A stretch of 64,000 nucleotides of DNA from assembly GCF_000169175.1 (NCBI RefSeq), contig NZ_AAWS01000043.1:1-64000 (forward strand). The letters run 5' to 3'. The notes beneath the pieces were generated by a model that was not told the DNA's origin, did not search any database, and saw nothing but the letters and a program-made list of their open reading frames with translations. A program made the translations under genes and the position numbers. The DNA comes from Microscilla marina ATCC 23134 (GTDB taxonomy: Bacteria; Bacteroidota; Bacteroidia; Cytophagales; Microscillaceae). Positions 1 through 11,300 of the stretch are shown here, piece after piece (positions within the stretch are counted from its first letter, which is position 1; every line of letters begins with the position of its first letter).

Positions 1-351
1 AGCCTATGCGCAAATATGACTCGTTTGCAGCAAGAGTTGTTTGCGCAAAGCAAAGTGGTAAAAGTGAAGGAGGGCACTTATAAAAACCAACCCATCAAGC
101 TTATCACGATGCAGGTAGCGCCCAAGGCACAACAAAAGTTCAAGGTAAAAGAAGTGGTGTATTATTTTAACCCAACAAAAAGGTTCCTTGAAAAACAAGT
201 GGTTCGCTTTACCAAAGCCCATGTGCTCACAAGCCAGGAGATTTATTACCTGCAACTCAATGCGCATTACAAAGGGTATGTGCCCGCCACTGCTCAGGCA
301 GCCATCAAAGGGGGCAAGTACCAAGGTTATACTTTAGAAACAAGTCGCTAA
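1..351 (+). CDS. C-terminal part of an unknown protein (truncated by window edge)
   Basis: The reading frame is open from the first base to a TAA stop at 349-351. The ATG at 16 has no special standing, because in-frame codons continue upstream of it, so this is probably the tail of a longer protein. The visible part is about 116 residues, basic and rich in Lys, Gln, Val and Tyr, with alternating hydrophobic residues (for example VKEVVYYFNP) that suggest beta strands. I recognise no family. It is followed by a GC-rich hairpin and a repeat and then by the large secreted-protein locus on the same strand. Membership in that locus is possible but not shown. Confidence 0.55.
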   Translation, partial: SLCANMTRLQQELFAQSKVVKVKEGTYKNQPIKLITMQVAPKAQQKFKVKEVVYYFNPTKRFLEKQVVRFTKAHVLTSQEIYYLQLNAHYKGYVPATAQAAIKGGKYQGYTLETSR

Positions 352-383
352 GTAACGTGCTCAAAAAACGGACAGCTTCAAAG

Positions 384-402
384 CCCCGATTTCTTATCGG
401 GG
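384..402 (+). terminator. GC-rich hairpin after the first gene
   Basis: CCCCGAT (384-390) and ATCGGGG (396-402) form a perfect 7-bp stem with a 5-base loop, followed by a T-containing stretch (TTATTGTT). It lies 33 bp after the stop at 351 and could end that transcript. The T-run is weak, so it may instead be part of the dispersed repeat that follows at 411. Confidence 0.4.
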
Positions 403-410
403 TTATTGTT

Positions 411-446
411 GAGGGCTACGCCCGAAATCCCGTTTACGGGGCGAAC
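411..446. repeat. Dispersed intergenic repeat, copy 1 (GGCTACGCC / CCCGnTTnCGGGG type)
   Basis: GAGGGCTACGCCCGAAATCC followed by CGTTTACGGGGCG closely matches two other intergenic sites in the window, at 20589-20626 and about 40842-40875. Those read GGAGGCTACGCCGACATCCC and CGCTTGCGGGGC. Each copy contains the small palindrome CCCG-n4-CGGGG. It sits 29 bp upstream of the ATG of the first giant secreted protein. Confidence 0.55.
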
Positions 447-474
447 ACGTTACTGACAATCAAATTTGAAAAAA

Positions 475-3400
475 ATGAATCATTTAAAATATATACTTAC
501 GGTGGTTGCCTGGGCAGTAGTGGGGCTTGCCTGTACCCAGGCACAGGTGTACAAAAACAGCCATTATACCCACCAACGCATACAAGGTGCCGCCAATGCT
601 GGTCAGACTGTACACTTGCCGTTACCTGTCAGTCCGTCGACAAGCATAGGCGAGGCAAGACTAAAAGTTCAACTAGACCTGGGTGAAACCTACAGTTTTG
701 GAGATTTGGACTTTACGACAAGTCTGGAGGTAACCGTTACCGGAGAAAAGGACGGTAATTTTGTGCAAAACCTCTGCAACTGTCAACTAGAGATTAGTGC
801 CAAGGTACCCGAAAGGCTGTACCACTTTGACTTTGCCAGTACCATCAACAACTTTGATGCATTTAAAATAGCCATTACTGCCCGTCAGGTAACAGTAAAT
901 GTGGCAGACCCTACCCAAAAGCAAAATCTTGAAAATGCCCTCAAAGCCAGTCTTCGGGTAGTAGCAAGTTATGACATTGCTTATGGTATAGGTGCCGCAG
1001 GAGTAACCGCCAACAACCTGAAGGTAGACCTTGAAGGTAAAAAAGCTACGTTTAGCTGGAACAGTGATGACTACATGCCCAATTATCAAATCCAGGTGTT
1101 GCGTTTGCACAACTATGTAAACCCAGACAACAACAGTTATGATTGGTTTACCTGGGCAAATAACATTGCTACTGTAGCAAGCGTTGATCAGCTGCAAAAA
1201 CAAATCAAACAGGAACTCATTATTCTGACAGCAATAGATTGGAAACGGGCGCTCACCTTAGAAACCGAAAGCAGTCAAAAAACATTGTCTATGACCCTTG
1301 CCGAAGGCACAGGGTACTATGTGTGGAGAATACGCCCCATAGGTACACTTTACCCGGGTGGGGTGGCCAATGCCAAAAACTGGGGGCAGTGGTCAAGCGA
1401 TGATGTGCCCGGCTCTCATTCTTTCGGTGGTAAATGGGTAGTGGTTGACCTTAAAAATGGCACCCTGAAACCCCGCGACAAAAACCAGCGGGAAGTAGAC
1501 GTTTTTCACTTTGTAGACCCTGACGAAGGCCGCAACAATATGTACAGTCGTACTTTTACCGAAGGCAACCGGGTAAGCGAAAGTATTACCTATGCCAACA
1601 AGCTAAACCAAGTGAAACAAACCCAGACTTACCTGCCTTCTAAGCAAACCACCCTGGTTACCCAACAAATGTATGACTACAGTGGACGACCAGTAATGGC
1701 TACATTGCCAGCACCTTTGCAAAACCAAGGGTTGAAGGGGTATTATGAGGGTTTGGTAAAAAACCAAAGCAATCAGCAATTATATCGCCCCAAACACTTT
1801 GACAAGGATGCCAACTACCGCAACCCTGCCAAAATAGACCAGTCCACGGGCAACCCTTTTAATTATTATACCGGAAAAAATCAAATTCCTGACGCTGAAG
1901 GGTATGCATTTACCCGCACCCTTTTTTACCAGGATGGCAAAGTAAAAGAGCAATCGGGGGTAGGCAAAACCCACATGATTGGGGGAGGCGGCAAAACTGT
2001 CAAAACCTTTTACTCTACTGCGACCGAAAACGAATTGATCCGTTTGTTTGGAGATGAAGCACCTGCCGCCAGTAGTGTGCTCAAAACCATTAATATAGAC
2101 CAAAACGGTACCGCAAGCATTAGCTATGCCTCTAAAGAAGGGAAGGTGATAGCGACTTGCCTTGCCTACCAGGAACAAGACAACATGAACGGGCTCAAAG
2201 ACGGGGTAATACCTGCTACTACCGAAACCCTCAAGATCAACGCCAACCATCAGGGGTTTACCAAAGTGGTGTCGAGCAAACGCTTGTACCTGGTCAATGA
2301 AAGTCCCCTTACCTTTAGCTACAAGGCAAACTGTACCAACCCTGTGAGTGGGTGTGATTTTGCCCTGAGGGTGGTGATTCACAAACTGGATGAAGACGCT
2401 GACCCTGCCACCCCTTGGGTAAAAAACCTGGGTACTACACCTGGTACAGGCTGGAACCCCCTCGCAGCCAATAGCCAAATACTGATTAGTGAGGATGTAA
2501 ACGTGGTGTGTGGAATGAATACACAGTTTGCCAACCTCACGCTGGAACCGGGTGCCTATTTGATAGAAAAGCAGTTGAGCCCCCGTAATTTGGCAGGTAC
2601 CCGACAACTGCCCCCAGCAGTGCTAAACGCCCAAAACCAAGTAGCAGGCGGTATTCAGCCCTTGATTACTATGTTGGGCAAGTGGATGGACAGTGTAAAG
2701 TGTAACAACGACATTCAAGTTTTTTTTGATAAGGTAACAACCCTGCAAAACGATATTGACGCGGCTAGAGTTTCTGGAAACTTTGCTGCGCTGGATGCCA
2801 AATATCAGGCAGACTTGGGCACCACCCCGTTTTTTACTGATCAACACGCCGTGGCGCTTAAGGTTCCTTACGACATAGAAATTACCAATCCGGGTTGCGG
2901 CATCATTCGCGTGCCTATTAACCTAAGTACGGTGTTCGACTTTAAAAATATGGTATATGAGCTCAAAGACCAAGATGGGGATGGTAAATATCGGGTCAAT
3001 CCGTTTGTTCAATTTGTGCCTGGCAAAACTGAGTTTTTTCCTGACTTTGAAGGCTTTGCCTATAGTTTTTTCTGGAAAATAGTGCCCGAAAGTATAGGCA
3101 GTATATCCGATACCATTACCCAGCTGGTGGCTGATGCCGGAGGCAAATTGATGACCGAAGCTACTTTTGAGTCTTCTTACATTTACCTGGGCAACGACCT
3201 TACCCAAGGTCAGTTGAACCTGTTGGGCATAGACACTCAAAACCAAAGTTTGGCGGAAGCGCGAAAAGCAGCCAAAGACCGGGTAAAGTACATTTATTAT
3301 AAGTTTTTGGCGCCTTATATGGAAGGGTGGTACGAGCCGGGCACTTTCAGCCTGATGACCCACCACATGCTGACCGATACCTACAACGCCAGTGGCAAAG

Positions 3401-5250
3401 ACAAAGACCATAATGTAGTGTATGATACACTGGCAACCAATCGTCAGGATGCTTGTGGTCAGTCTTTGAAGCTTGCCGTAGACCCCAACGACACCGACAA
3501 AACAGCCCAATACTACGCCGAAGACTTGTTCAAATGCTGGCAGTCGGAGCTGGCCAAGCTAAAGGCACAAGTAGACCCTGATGGGAGCATTGCCATTAAT
3601 TACAAAGCTGGTTCGGGGGGAGTGTCTAAAGAGGTAGACGACAGAACAGGTGACCCTAAAGTACACGATAGTACCTTTGACGATGCCTTGCCCAAAAACC
3701 CTTTGGTGCGTTGGTTTTTGAAAAAAGTGCTCAAAAGTAAGTTGAGCAAAAAAATGCGGGACCAACAGGTAACTTCTGGCACTAACAACCAAAAAGACAA
3801 TAAAATTGAGATAGAGTACTCGCAACACCTGGTAGAGGAGTATTTGAACTGTACGGGGTATCGTTTTGCCAAAGTCATAGATAACCAACACTTGGCTCAA
3901 GGAAGCCATACCCCTTTGAGCCAGGACGTATTAACCAGCTTGCCTACCGAGCAAAGCACCTACGCCAGCAGTGTAGACGACTACTACCAAAAGGTGTTTG
4001 CAGATACAGCCACTGTAAACCTGGCGCGCCGCAGCAAGGCATACAATGGTATCGACCGAAGCTATTATCCCGACCGTGAGTGGGCAGTGATGATGGGCTC
4101 ACAAAACAAGTTTGCCCATATTTTAGACCCAGTGTATGCTTTCAAGTATTTTCATTATGCCATAGACAGCAACAAAGTAGTAGAAGTATTGACCTGTTAC
4201 CGTGACTTTGATGGTTGTAATTTTTGTGGCATAGGCGAGGTACAGTGCGATATTACAGGCAAAGACTGGACAGCCGCCCAGCGGGAAGTGTTTTTGCAAA
4301 TGTTGCGTAGGTTTAAATCGGGAGGACTCAAGGGCGAATATGACGAATTGGTCAAAGCCAAAGATTTTGTCTCTCCTGTATACATTGACGCCAGCGGTGA
4401 GGTGAAAACCTGGAAAGACGACACCAAAGTAGACGACTATGACGCATTGAAAAACAATGGCTTTAAGGATGACCAAGGCAATCGCCTGCCTACCATGGTG
4501 GAGGTGCAGATCAATAAAATGAATCAACAGGTGGTCAACTTCTGCGACTCAAGCCGCATTGTATTTATGAAAATGCTACAGGACACTCTTCAGAAAAAAT
4601 GCTACGAAATAGTAGACTGTAAAGGGGATGTAAAAAGTGAAAGCCAAATATCTCAGGAAGACATACAAGTACTGGCAAATGTACTGGTAGATGAATGCAA
4701 GCGTCGGGCAATGGTGACTTCTTACCAAAGCAAAACCGCCTCGTGCAAATACCTGCAAGACACTACCAAAACCTATACTGTGCCTGTCATAGAGTATGGC
4801 GTGGGAGGGGGCGCTGCCACCAGCGATATTTACGGAGTAATGCACTACCGAAACCAAGGAAATTTTAACAGTGATTTTACCCAAACCACCGATACGTTGG
4901 TAACGATCAATTACCGGGGCGATACGACCAAAATCAAAGATTTTACGAACAAGCCTCTGAGCTATTTTGAGTGGCTACGCTACCTGGAAGTAACCACGAT
5001 GGCGCCATTGATTGATATGCCCAATGTGTGTGGTACTACCAAGATACCTTCTGCGCTGGACGAAAACCCAGAGGGGACTCAAGGCATCAGCACTGACAAG
5101 GCAAATAATACGATGCCTCACCCCAATAAACCATTGGGAGACCACCTGTCGCCGCTGACCAAGCTCAAGGTAGAAATATCAACCAATGAAACGACCAAAA
5201 AGGAAGAGGTGAAGGTCAATGGGCAAACATTTGAAAAGGATAAAAAATAA
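475..5250 (+). CDS. Giant secreted protein, partner of the downstream RHS protein
   Basis: I start at ATG 475 (1591 residues); the frame is open upstream to a TTG at 466, but the ATG gives the cleaner signal peptide. Residues 1 to about 25 have a hydrophobic core and end in ACTQAQ, a likely signal peptidase I site, so the protein enters the periplasm or surface. No enzyme domain is recognised. Around residues 400-560 there is RHS-like wording (YDYSGRPV, FTRTLFYQDGK, ISYASKEGKVIATC) of the kind that precedes the core in Bacteroidota RHS polypeptides. Many Cys residues lie in the second half. The C-terminus is charged and lacks an obvious type IX sorting domain. The next gene's ATG lies 81 bp downstream on the same strand, so co-expression is likely. 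A structural or scaffold role beside the RHS protein is inference. Confidence 0.75.
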   Translation: MNHLKYILTVVAWAVVGLACTQAQVYKNSHYTHQRIQGAANAGQTVHLPLPVSPSTSIGEARLKVQLDLGETYSFGDLDFTTSLEVTVTGEKDGNFVQNLCNCQLEISAKVPERLYHFDFASTINNFDAFKIAITARQVTVNVADPTQKQNLENALKASLRVVASYDIAYGIGAAGVTANNLKVDLEGKKATFSWNSDDYMPNYQIQVLRLHNYVNPDNNSYDWFTWANNIATVASVDQLQKQIKQELIILTAIDWKRALTLETESSQKTLSMTLAEGTGYYVWRIRPIGTLYPGGVANAKNWGQWSSDDVPGSHSFGGKWVVVDLKNGTLKPRDKNQREVDVFHFVDPDEGRNNMYSRTFTEGNRVSESITYANKLNQVKQTQTYLPSKQTTLVTQQMYDYSGRPVMATLPAPLQNQGLKGYYEGLVKNQSNQQLYRPKHFDKDANYRNPAKIDQSTGNPFNYYTGKNQIPDAEGYAFTRTLFYQDGKVKEQSGVGKTHMIGGGGKTVKTFYSTATENELIRLFGDEAPAASSVLKTINIDQNGTASISYASKEGKVIATCLAYQEQDNMNGLKDGVIPATTETLKINANHQGFTKVVSSKRLYLVNESPLTFSYKANCTNPVSGCDFALRVVIHKLDEDADPATPWVKNLGTTPGTGWNPLAANSQILISEDVNVVCGMNTQFANLTLEPGAYLIEKQLSPRNLAGTRQLPPAVLNAQNQVAGGIQPLITMLGKWMDSVKCNNDIQVFFDKVTTLQNDIDAARVSGNFAALDAKYQADLGTTPFFTDQHAVALKVPYDIEITNPGCGIIRVPINLSTVFDFKNMVYELKDQDGDGKYRVNPFVQFVPGKTEFFPDFEGFAYSFFWKIVPESIGSISDTITQLVADAGGKLMTEATFESSYIYLGNDLTQGQLNLLGIDTQNQSLAEARKAAKDRVKYIYYKFLAPYMEGWYEPGTFSLMTHHMLTDTYNASGKDKDHNVVYDTLATNRQDACGQSLKLAVDPNDTDKTAQYYAEDLFKCWQSELAKLKAQVDPDGSIAINYKAGSGGVSKEVDDRTGDPKVHDSTFDDALPKNPLVRWFLKKVLKSKLSKKMRDQQVTSGTNNQKDNKIEIEYSQHLVEEYLNCTGYRFAKVIDNQHLAQGSHTPLSQDVLTSLPTEQSTYASSVDDYYQKVFADTATVNLARRSKAYNGIDRSYYPDREWAVMMGSQNKFAHILDPVYAFKYFHYAIDSNKVVEVLTCYRDFDGCNFCGIGEVQCDITGKDWTAAQREVFLQMLRRFKSGGLKGEYDELVKAKDFVSPVYIDASGEVKTWKDDTKVDDYDALKNNGFKDDQGNRLPTMVEVQINKMNQQVVNFCDSSRIVFMKMLQDTLQKKCYEIVDCKGDVKSESQISQEDIQVLANVLVDECKRRAMVTSYQSKTASCKYLQDTTKTYTVPVIEYGVGGGAATSDIYGVMHYRNQGNFNSDFTQTTDTLVTINYRGDTTKIKDFTNKPLSYFEWLRYLEVTTMAPLIDMPNVCGTTKIPSALDENPEGTQGISTDKANNTMPHPNKPLGDHLSPLTKLKVEISTNETTKKEEVKVNGQTFEKDKK

Positions 5251-5331
5251 ACCTTCAGAAGTAGGCCAGGCTGAGTGGATCGGCCTGTGCTTTTTATTCA
5301 CAAAAAACATCGCTTTGAAAATTTTATACGC

Positions 5332-8300
5332 ATGAAAAAGCATCAAACTTTGAAAAAAAACAAACCCCCCAAGTATTTAGGGAAATTTGGGCGCGGTTGG
5401 TCTACGCTGAAGGCAGGCCTGCTTTTGGTAAGCCTATTGGCAATCAGTCACTTTGCCCAGGCACAGGTCACCTACAATACCTGGCTGGGAGGCCACAACA
5501 ACAACGATTGGAACACTGCTGCCAACTGGGATCAGAGCAGGGTGCCATTGGCTACCGATCACGTAAAAATTAATGCAGGAACCGTGAACCTGAATGGCTC
5601 GCATACCACTGCCGGCTTTTGGGTAACCAATGTAGCCACGGTTAATATTGGCGCTGCTAACACCCTGACGGTTAACGGAAGCTCAACTATTACTAATGGG
5701 CAACTCAATGGTGGAAAACTGATAAGTAATGGCAGCAATACGCATGATTTCTTCACTACCAATGCTACTTTATTTACTGAGGTAGAAGCTGTTGCCAGGG
5801 AGGTGAATTTAACAAGTTCACAGTTTCACGAAAAGGTGCGTTTTACCAAAATGCTTAACGCGTCTTATAGCAATGGTAATACCTACCACCAAGAGGCTAC
5901 TTTTATAGGCAAAGGTGGATCGGCCTGGTACGTTTCCTATGCAGCAGCAGACACCTTTAAAAGCCACATCATTGTAGGTGGAGATAGTGGAACTTATGTA
6001 ACCGTAGGAAGTCAAAGTTTTACAACTACCCTGTTGGATGGGAAAAAAGTGTTGATAGACCAAAATAATTCAACATTTGCTGGGCTGTCCCTCATCAAAC
6101 TACATCAAAAAGGAAGCACTCTACAAAACTTTGATCTTCAAGGCACATTGGTTCTGAAAAACTGTATTTGGGAAGCCGCCGCAGTAACTTCTGTCAATGC
6201 GAGGGTTTTAAGTGCCTACTCTGTATATCATGGAGAAGCCATATTTGAGGCAGGTCATTATCCACAGAGTCAGAGTTATGGCAATACCTATCATCAAGAA
6301 GCATCTTTTACGGTTTCTAATTCAAGTAACTATGGCTGGTATGTTTCCAGAACAGACCCAGACATTTTTCACGAAGATGTAACTTTGGGAGGGCATGTTT
6401 ACAGCCTTATGTACTTTGGGGGAGACCAAACCACCATTATTCCTGATGGAAAAGCACTAAAACTGGCGCCTAATAATTACTATCCTACAGTGCTCGATAT
6501 TAAAAACGTACACCAGCAAGGGAATACCCCTCAAGAGCTGCATGCCGGACAAAACGTGCATTTGACAAATAACCAGTGGGAAGGCGAGCTCTCAGTAAAA
6601 GCGGTACGAATCATTGGTAAAAACTCTACTTATCACAACAATGTGTCTTTTTCATCTGGCTCTTACCCTGGAGGTTCTATCAACGGGGATACTTACCACA
6701 AACAAATGACCATTAACCACACTGGTGCCTACGACTGGCACATAGCCAACACCACCCCTAATATTTATCATGGGGCATTGTTGCTAAGGGTAGAAGGTCA
6801 GGGAAAGCTACACATGGCATATGGGGCAGGTACGCACCGTTTTGCCCACGACATAGTGCTGGAAAGAAAACATGCTGTAGGTAAAGTGGTGTTTGGTGCT
6901 GGCGGTGGGCAAACCATATTAGAAGGAGACAACCTGCAAACCATCAGAGCAGTAACGGGCAAAGTCGGAGAGGCTGATTTTCATCACTTAAAAATTAACA
7001 AAACTACAAACCATGTAGACCTGCAAACCAATATCAATATTGTAGGTACCCTTGAGTTTGCTCAAGGGTTGGTCAAGGCTACCCCCGAAAGTAGTGGCTT
7101 GCTCACGTTTGATACCAACGGAAGCTACCAAAATATCTCTGCCACCAGCCACGCATCGGGGCAAGTGCGTAAAAAGGGCACTGGAGACTTTACTTTTCCG
7201 TTGGGCGATGGTACCCAATTACATCCGCTCACCCTCAGCAACTTATCGACCCTTGCCTGGATCAATGCTTACTATAAGGGCAGCAACCAACCCACTGGAC
7301 AAGCAGTAGGAGGTGTTTGTTACAAAATGAACGATTGTGAGCATTGGGTAGTAAAAAGTACCTCTCCGGTAAGCTTTCAGGCGGCAGTAGGCACTGCCAA
7401 CGCTTGCGACTTGCCCGCCAAGCCAGTATTGATGTGGTACAACAATACCGACTGGGAAACGCTGAATACTACCCACAATACGAGTAGTCAAACCCTCAAC
7501 GCCAACCAAACCACGGGTACTTTAAAAAATATTACACATTACCTTACTTATGGAGAGGCAGTAGAGGTAGGTCCCATTAGTACCGCTGGCAACGGAGGCG
7601 TTACCTGTCAAAACACCAGCCATACCTATACGGTACCTTTAGTAGCCGATGCTGCCTATCAATGGACCGTGCCCGCAGGTTGGACCATTACCCAAGGGCA
7701 AGGCACCCACCAGATGACGGTAAACATAGGTGCCAATGCCGCTACCGGAGGCAATGAAATACAAGTAACCTATACCAAAAATGGTTGCACTACCTTGCCC
7801 GGTAAGTTTATTGTCATTATAAACCCAGTGCCTACTACAGCGGGTACCATCAGTGGAGCAAGCGAGGTATGTGTGGCTACCCAAAACCTCAACTATTCGG
7901 TAACAGCCATTGGCGGTGCCGACGAATATGTATGGACCTTGCCCGTGGGCATGGTACAAGCGGGTACCGGGGTGAGTGGCACCATCAATACCCAGGACAA
8001 CTTCATCAATGTAGATGTATTGGGCAGTTTCAATGGTGGAGACATTACAGTGAAAGGCAGCAATGCCCAGTGCAGTGCTGGAATAGAGAGTACTTTAGCC
8101 GTGACCCAAAAGGCGGGAGCTAATGTGGTTCTGACCATTACCCAGCAAAACACCTGTAGTACGGCTGCCGATGGTAGTATAGAGGTAACCACCGATGCGG
8201 TTTCTTACACTTTGTTTAAAAACGGGCAAGAGGTAAGCACCCACAAAGACGTGGCGGTAAGTACCTCGCCTTTTACTATTGCCAATTTGGGCGATGGTGA

Positions 8301-11300
8301 CTATTACCTGAAGGTAATGCAAAGCGGAGGCTGTAATACCTTGAGTGATACGGTGACCCTCAAAACCGATGACTTGGTGTGGGTGAGGCAACTGGGTTCG
8401 TCAGGTTTAGATGATGTATATGCTTCGGCTACCGATGCCGTCGGAAACGTGTATGTGACAGGGGTTTTTAACCAAACACTTACTTTGGGCGAAGGCGCCC
8501 ACCAGGTAACATTAAGCACTAGTGGGGCTTATGATATGTTTGTGGCAAAATACTCACCAGATGGCAAGCTACAGTGGGCAAAAAAAGCCGGGGGTAACCT
8601 CGATGACTACGCCAATAACATAGATGTAGATGCCGCCGGAAACGTATATGTGACGGGTTTTTTCAAAGGTACCGCTACTTTCGAGCATATTGTCGTGGCT
8701 ACTCCCACTCCCCATAATGTATTAAATTCTAATATGTTTGTAGCCAAGTATGATACCCAGGGCAACCTGCTGTGGTTCAACCGCAGCAGCGATGCCCATG
8801 TAGCACAAGGCAAAGGGGTAAAAGTAGATCCATCAGGAAATGTGTTTGTCAGTGGTTGGTTTTATAGCACCATAGATTTCAATGGGGCAAAACAAATGAC
8901 CTCAGCTGGTAGATCTGATCCATTTTTGGCAAAATACGATGCCAATGGAAATTTTTTGTGGGCACAAAGTGGAGGAAGCGATACGCTTGACCACGCTTAT
9001 AATATGGAGGTAGACCAAGCCGGAAATGCGTATTTGTTGGGTAATTTTGCGGATACTAGTACCTTTTCCGGGCAAACCATTGAAAGCAAAGGTTTGCAAG
9101 ATTTTTTTGTTGCCAAATATACCCCTACAGGTACGCTTGCCTGGATAAAATCGGGTGGAGGCAGTGGCAACGAAAGTGTGCAAACCAAAGCTGTAGTAGA
9201 TGCAGCGGGCAATGTATACCTGGCGGGCTATTTCAATCAAAACATTTCTTTTGATGGGCAACAGCTTACTTCCAGTACTTCCATATTTGATATGTTTGTG
9301 GTGAAATACAATGCTCAGGGAAGCCTTCAGTGGGCGCAGGCAGGTAATTCATCGTTTGGCATAGTAGCTACCGGAATTGCGCTTGCGCCTACCGGGGATG
9401 TTTATGTAGGCGGTTGGTCGCAAGGGCAAACCTACCTGGGCACCAATCAACAATTGCTGCAAAGTGAAGGACTGGTAGGGTTTGTGGCGCAGTACACCCC
9501 CGATGGAATAGTAAAACAAATAGATAAAAAAATTACCGGACCTAAGGTTGTAAACTCCACTTGGCCATTCTGGGTAAACAACCTGAATATTGTGGGTCAA
9601 AACGAGCTTTACATGATTGGTGGATTGGCTACAACTGCTACCTATGGTAATACTACTTCGCTCACCAACAAAGGCAGTGTAGATGGGTATTTGGCCAAGT
9701 TTAGCAACAAAGGCACCGCTACCCTCACAGGCATTACAGGCACCGCAAATGGATGCGCTGGGGCTACTCAAAACTACCTGGCTACAGGAGTAAGCGGGGT
9801 GACCTCCTACAATTGGGAACTTTCGGCGGGGCTCGAAGAAGCAGGCACCGGAAGAACGGGTACATTTAGTACCAATACTCCGCAGGTTGCGGTGACGTTT
9901 CTGGCGGGCAATGCCAGCGGCACCATCAAAGTAAGCGGTACTGGAAGTTGCGGCGTTACTGCCGTGGTGACGCAAGCCGTGTCTATAGGTACAACGCCTA
10001 CTGGCACGGGCACCATTACTGGAGCTGCTGCCGATTGTGCCAACCAAACCGCCTCTTTTAGCACTACTGCCATTGCAGGTGCCAGTCAATATATCTGGAC
10101 TTTTACCCCTGACGACAGCAATATTGCGCCTACCATCACCACCACCAATACTCCTGCCTATAGTTTTGCCCTGAGCCATAGTGGGCAACTCACTGTAAAA
10201 GGAAGCAATAGCTGTGGCGAAGGTGCCTTGAGTAACCCTTTGGCGGTTATAGTACACCCATTGCCAGAAGTAACTGCTGGGTCAGCCAGTGTGACTACTT
10301 GTATGAATGCCATGGGAGGAGAACTTGCTTTTAACCTTGCTTTTAGCGGAGCAGCTACTTACACCGTGTTGAAAAACGGTGCCCTATACAACAATTTGGT
10401 AGACCAAACCGCTACCGCAGGAACCCTGAACCTGAGCAGTTTGCCCTTGGGTACTTACCAGGTAACCCTGACCACCGCCCAAGGCTGTGTAGCCACCAGT
10501 AGCAACACCGTAACCGACGGCAGCCCGGTCATTACAGGCATCGAAACGAGTGCCATTAGCTGCGATGCCAGCAAAATGGGCGTATTTGCCAACAGCAAAA
10601 TCCGTTTTGACATTCGCACGGGTAAAGTACCCGCTGGCTTTGCCGACTATACCTATGCCTTGCTCGACGAACAGGGCAATGTAATCGTACCCGAAACCGT
10701 GATCAGCAACGCAGGCAATATACTGGCAGTAGACGATGTGGTATTGACAGTGCCCAATCCGGTGCAAGGTGCCGAGTATGCCCTGGTGCTAAAGGCTTAC
10801 AAAAACCTGGACCCTGTAAGTACGGGCTGCACCACCTGTAGAGTAACCTATTGTGAAGCCCGTAAAAATATCAAATTTGCAACTTTGGGAATCAACGCCT
10901 CATTGCTTGGCGACGATCCTCAATACGTGTGTGATGCTGCGGGTACTAAAACTATTCAGTTTCAGGTAGGGGTTACTACCAACGACTTGAGCCTGGCGCC
11001 TGCTGGCGGATTTAAAATGGAGTTGTATAGCGAAAGCGCGGGACTGGTGGCCAGCAAAACCGAAGCTACCTTGCCCGCAAACAATAGCTGGAACATAGAC
11101 AACATAGGAGTAGGTAAATATACCGCTTACTTTTATGGAGGTCTGAACAACTACAATTGTCAAAAAAAGGTGACATTTGAAGTAGAAGACCTGGAAGTAG
11201 ACATTACGATGAATACCACCTCAGAAACTTGCCTGAATGCTCAAGATGGCAAAGCCAATGTGGTGGTGGTAGGCGCCAAAAAAGAGGTGACCTACGAATG

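Noticed and set aside
5275-5331. GTG start extending the RHS protein by 19 residues
   Set aside because: ATG 5332 starts a normal signal peptide; the extension would bury it behind a non-signal sequence.
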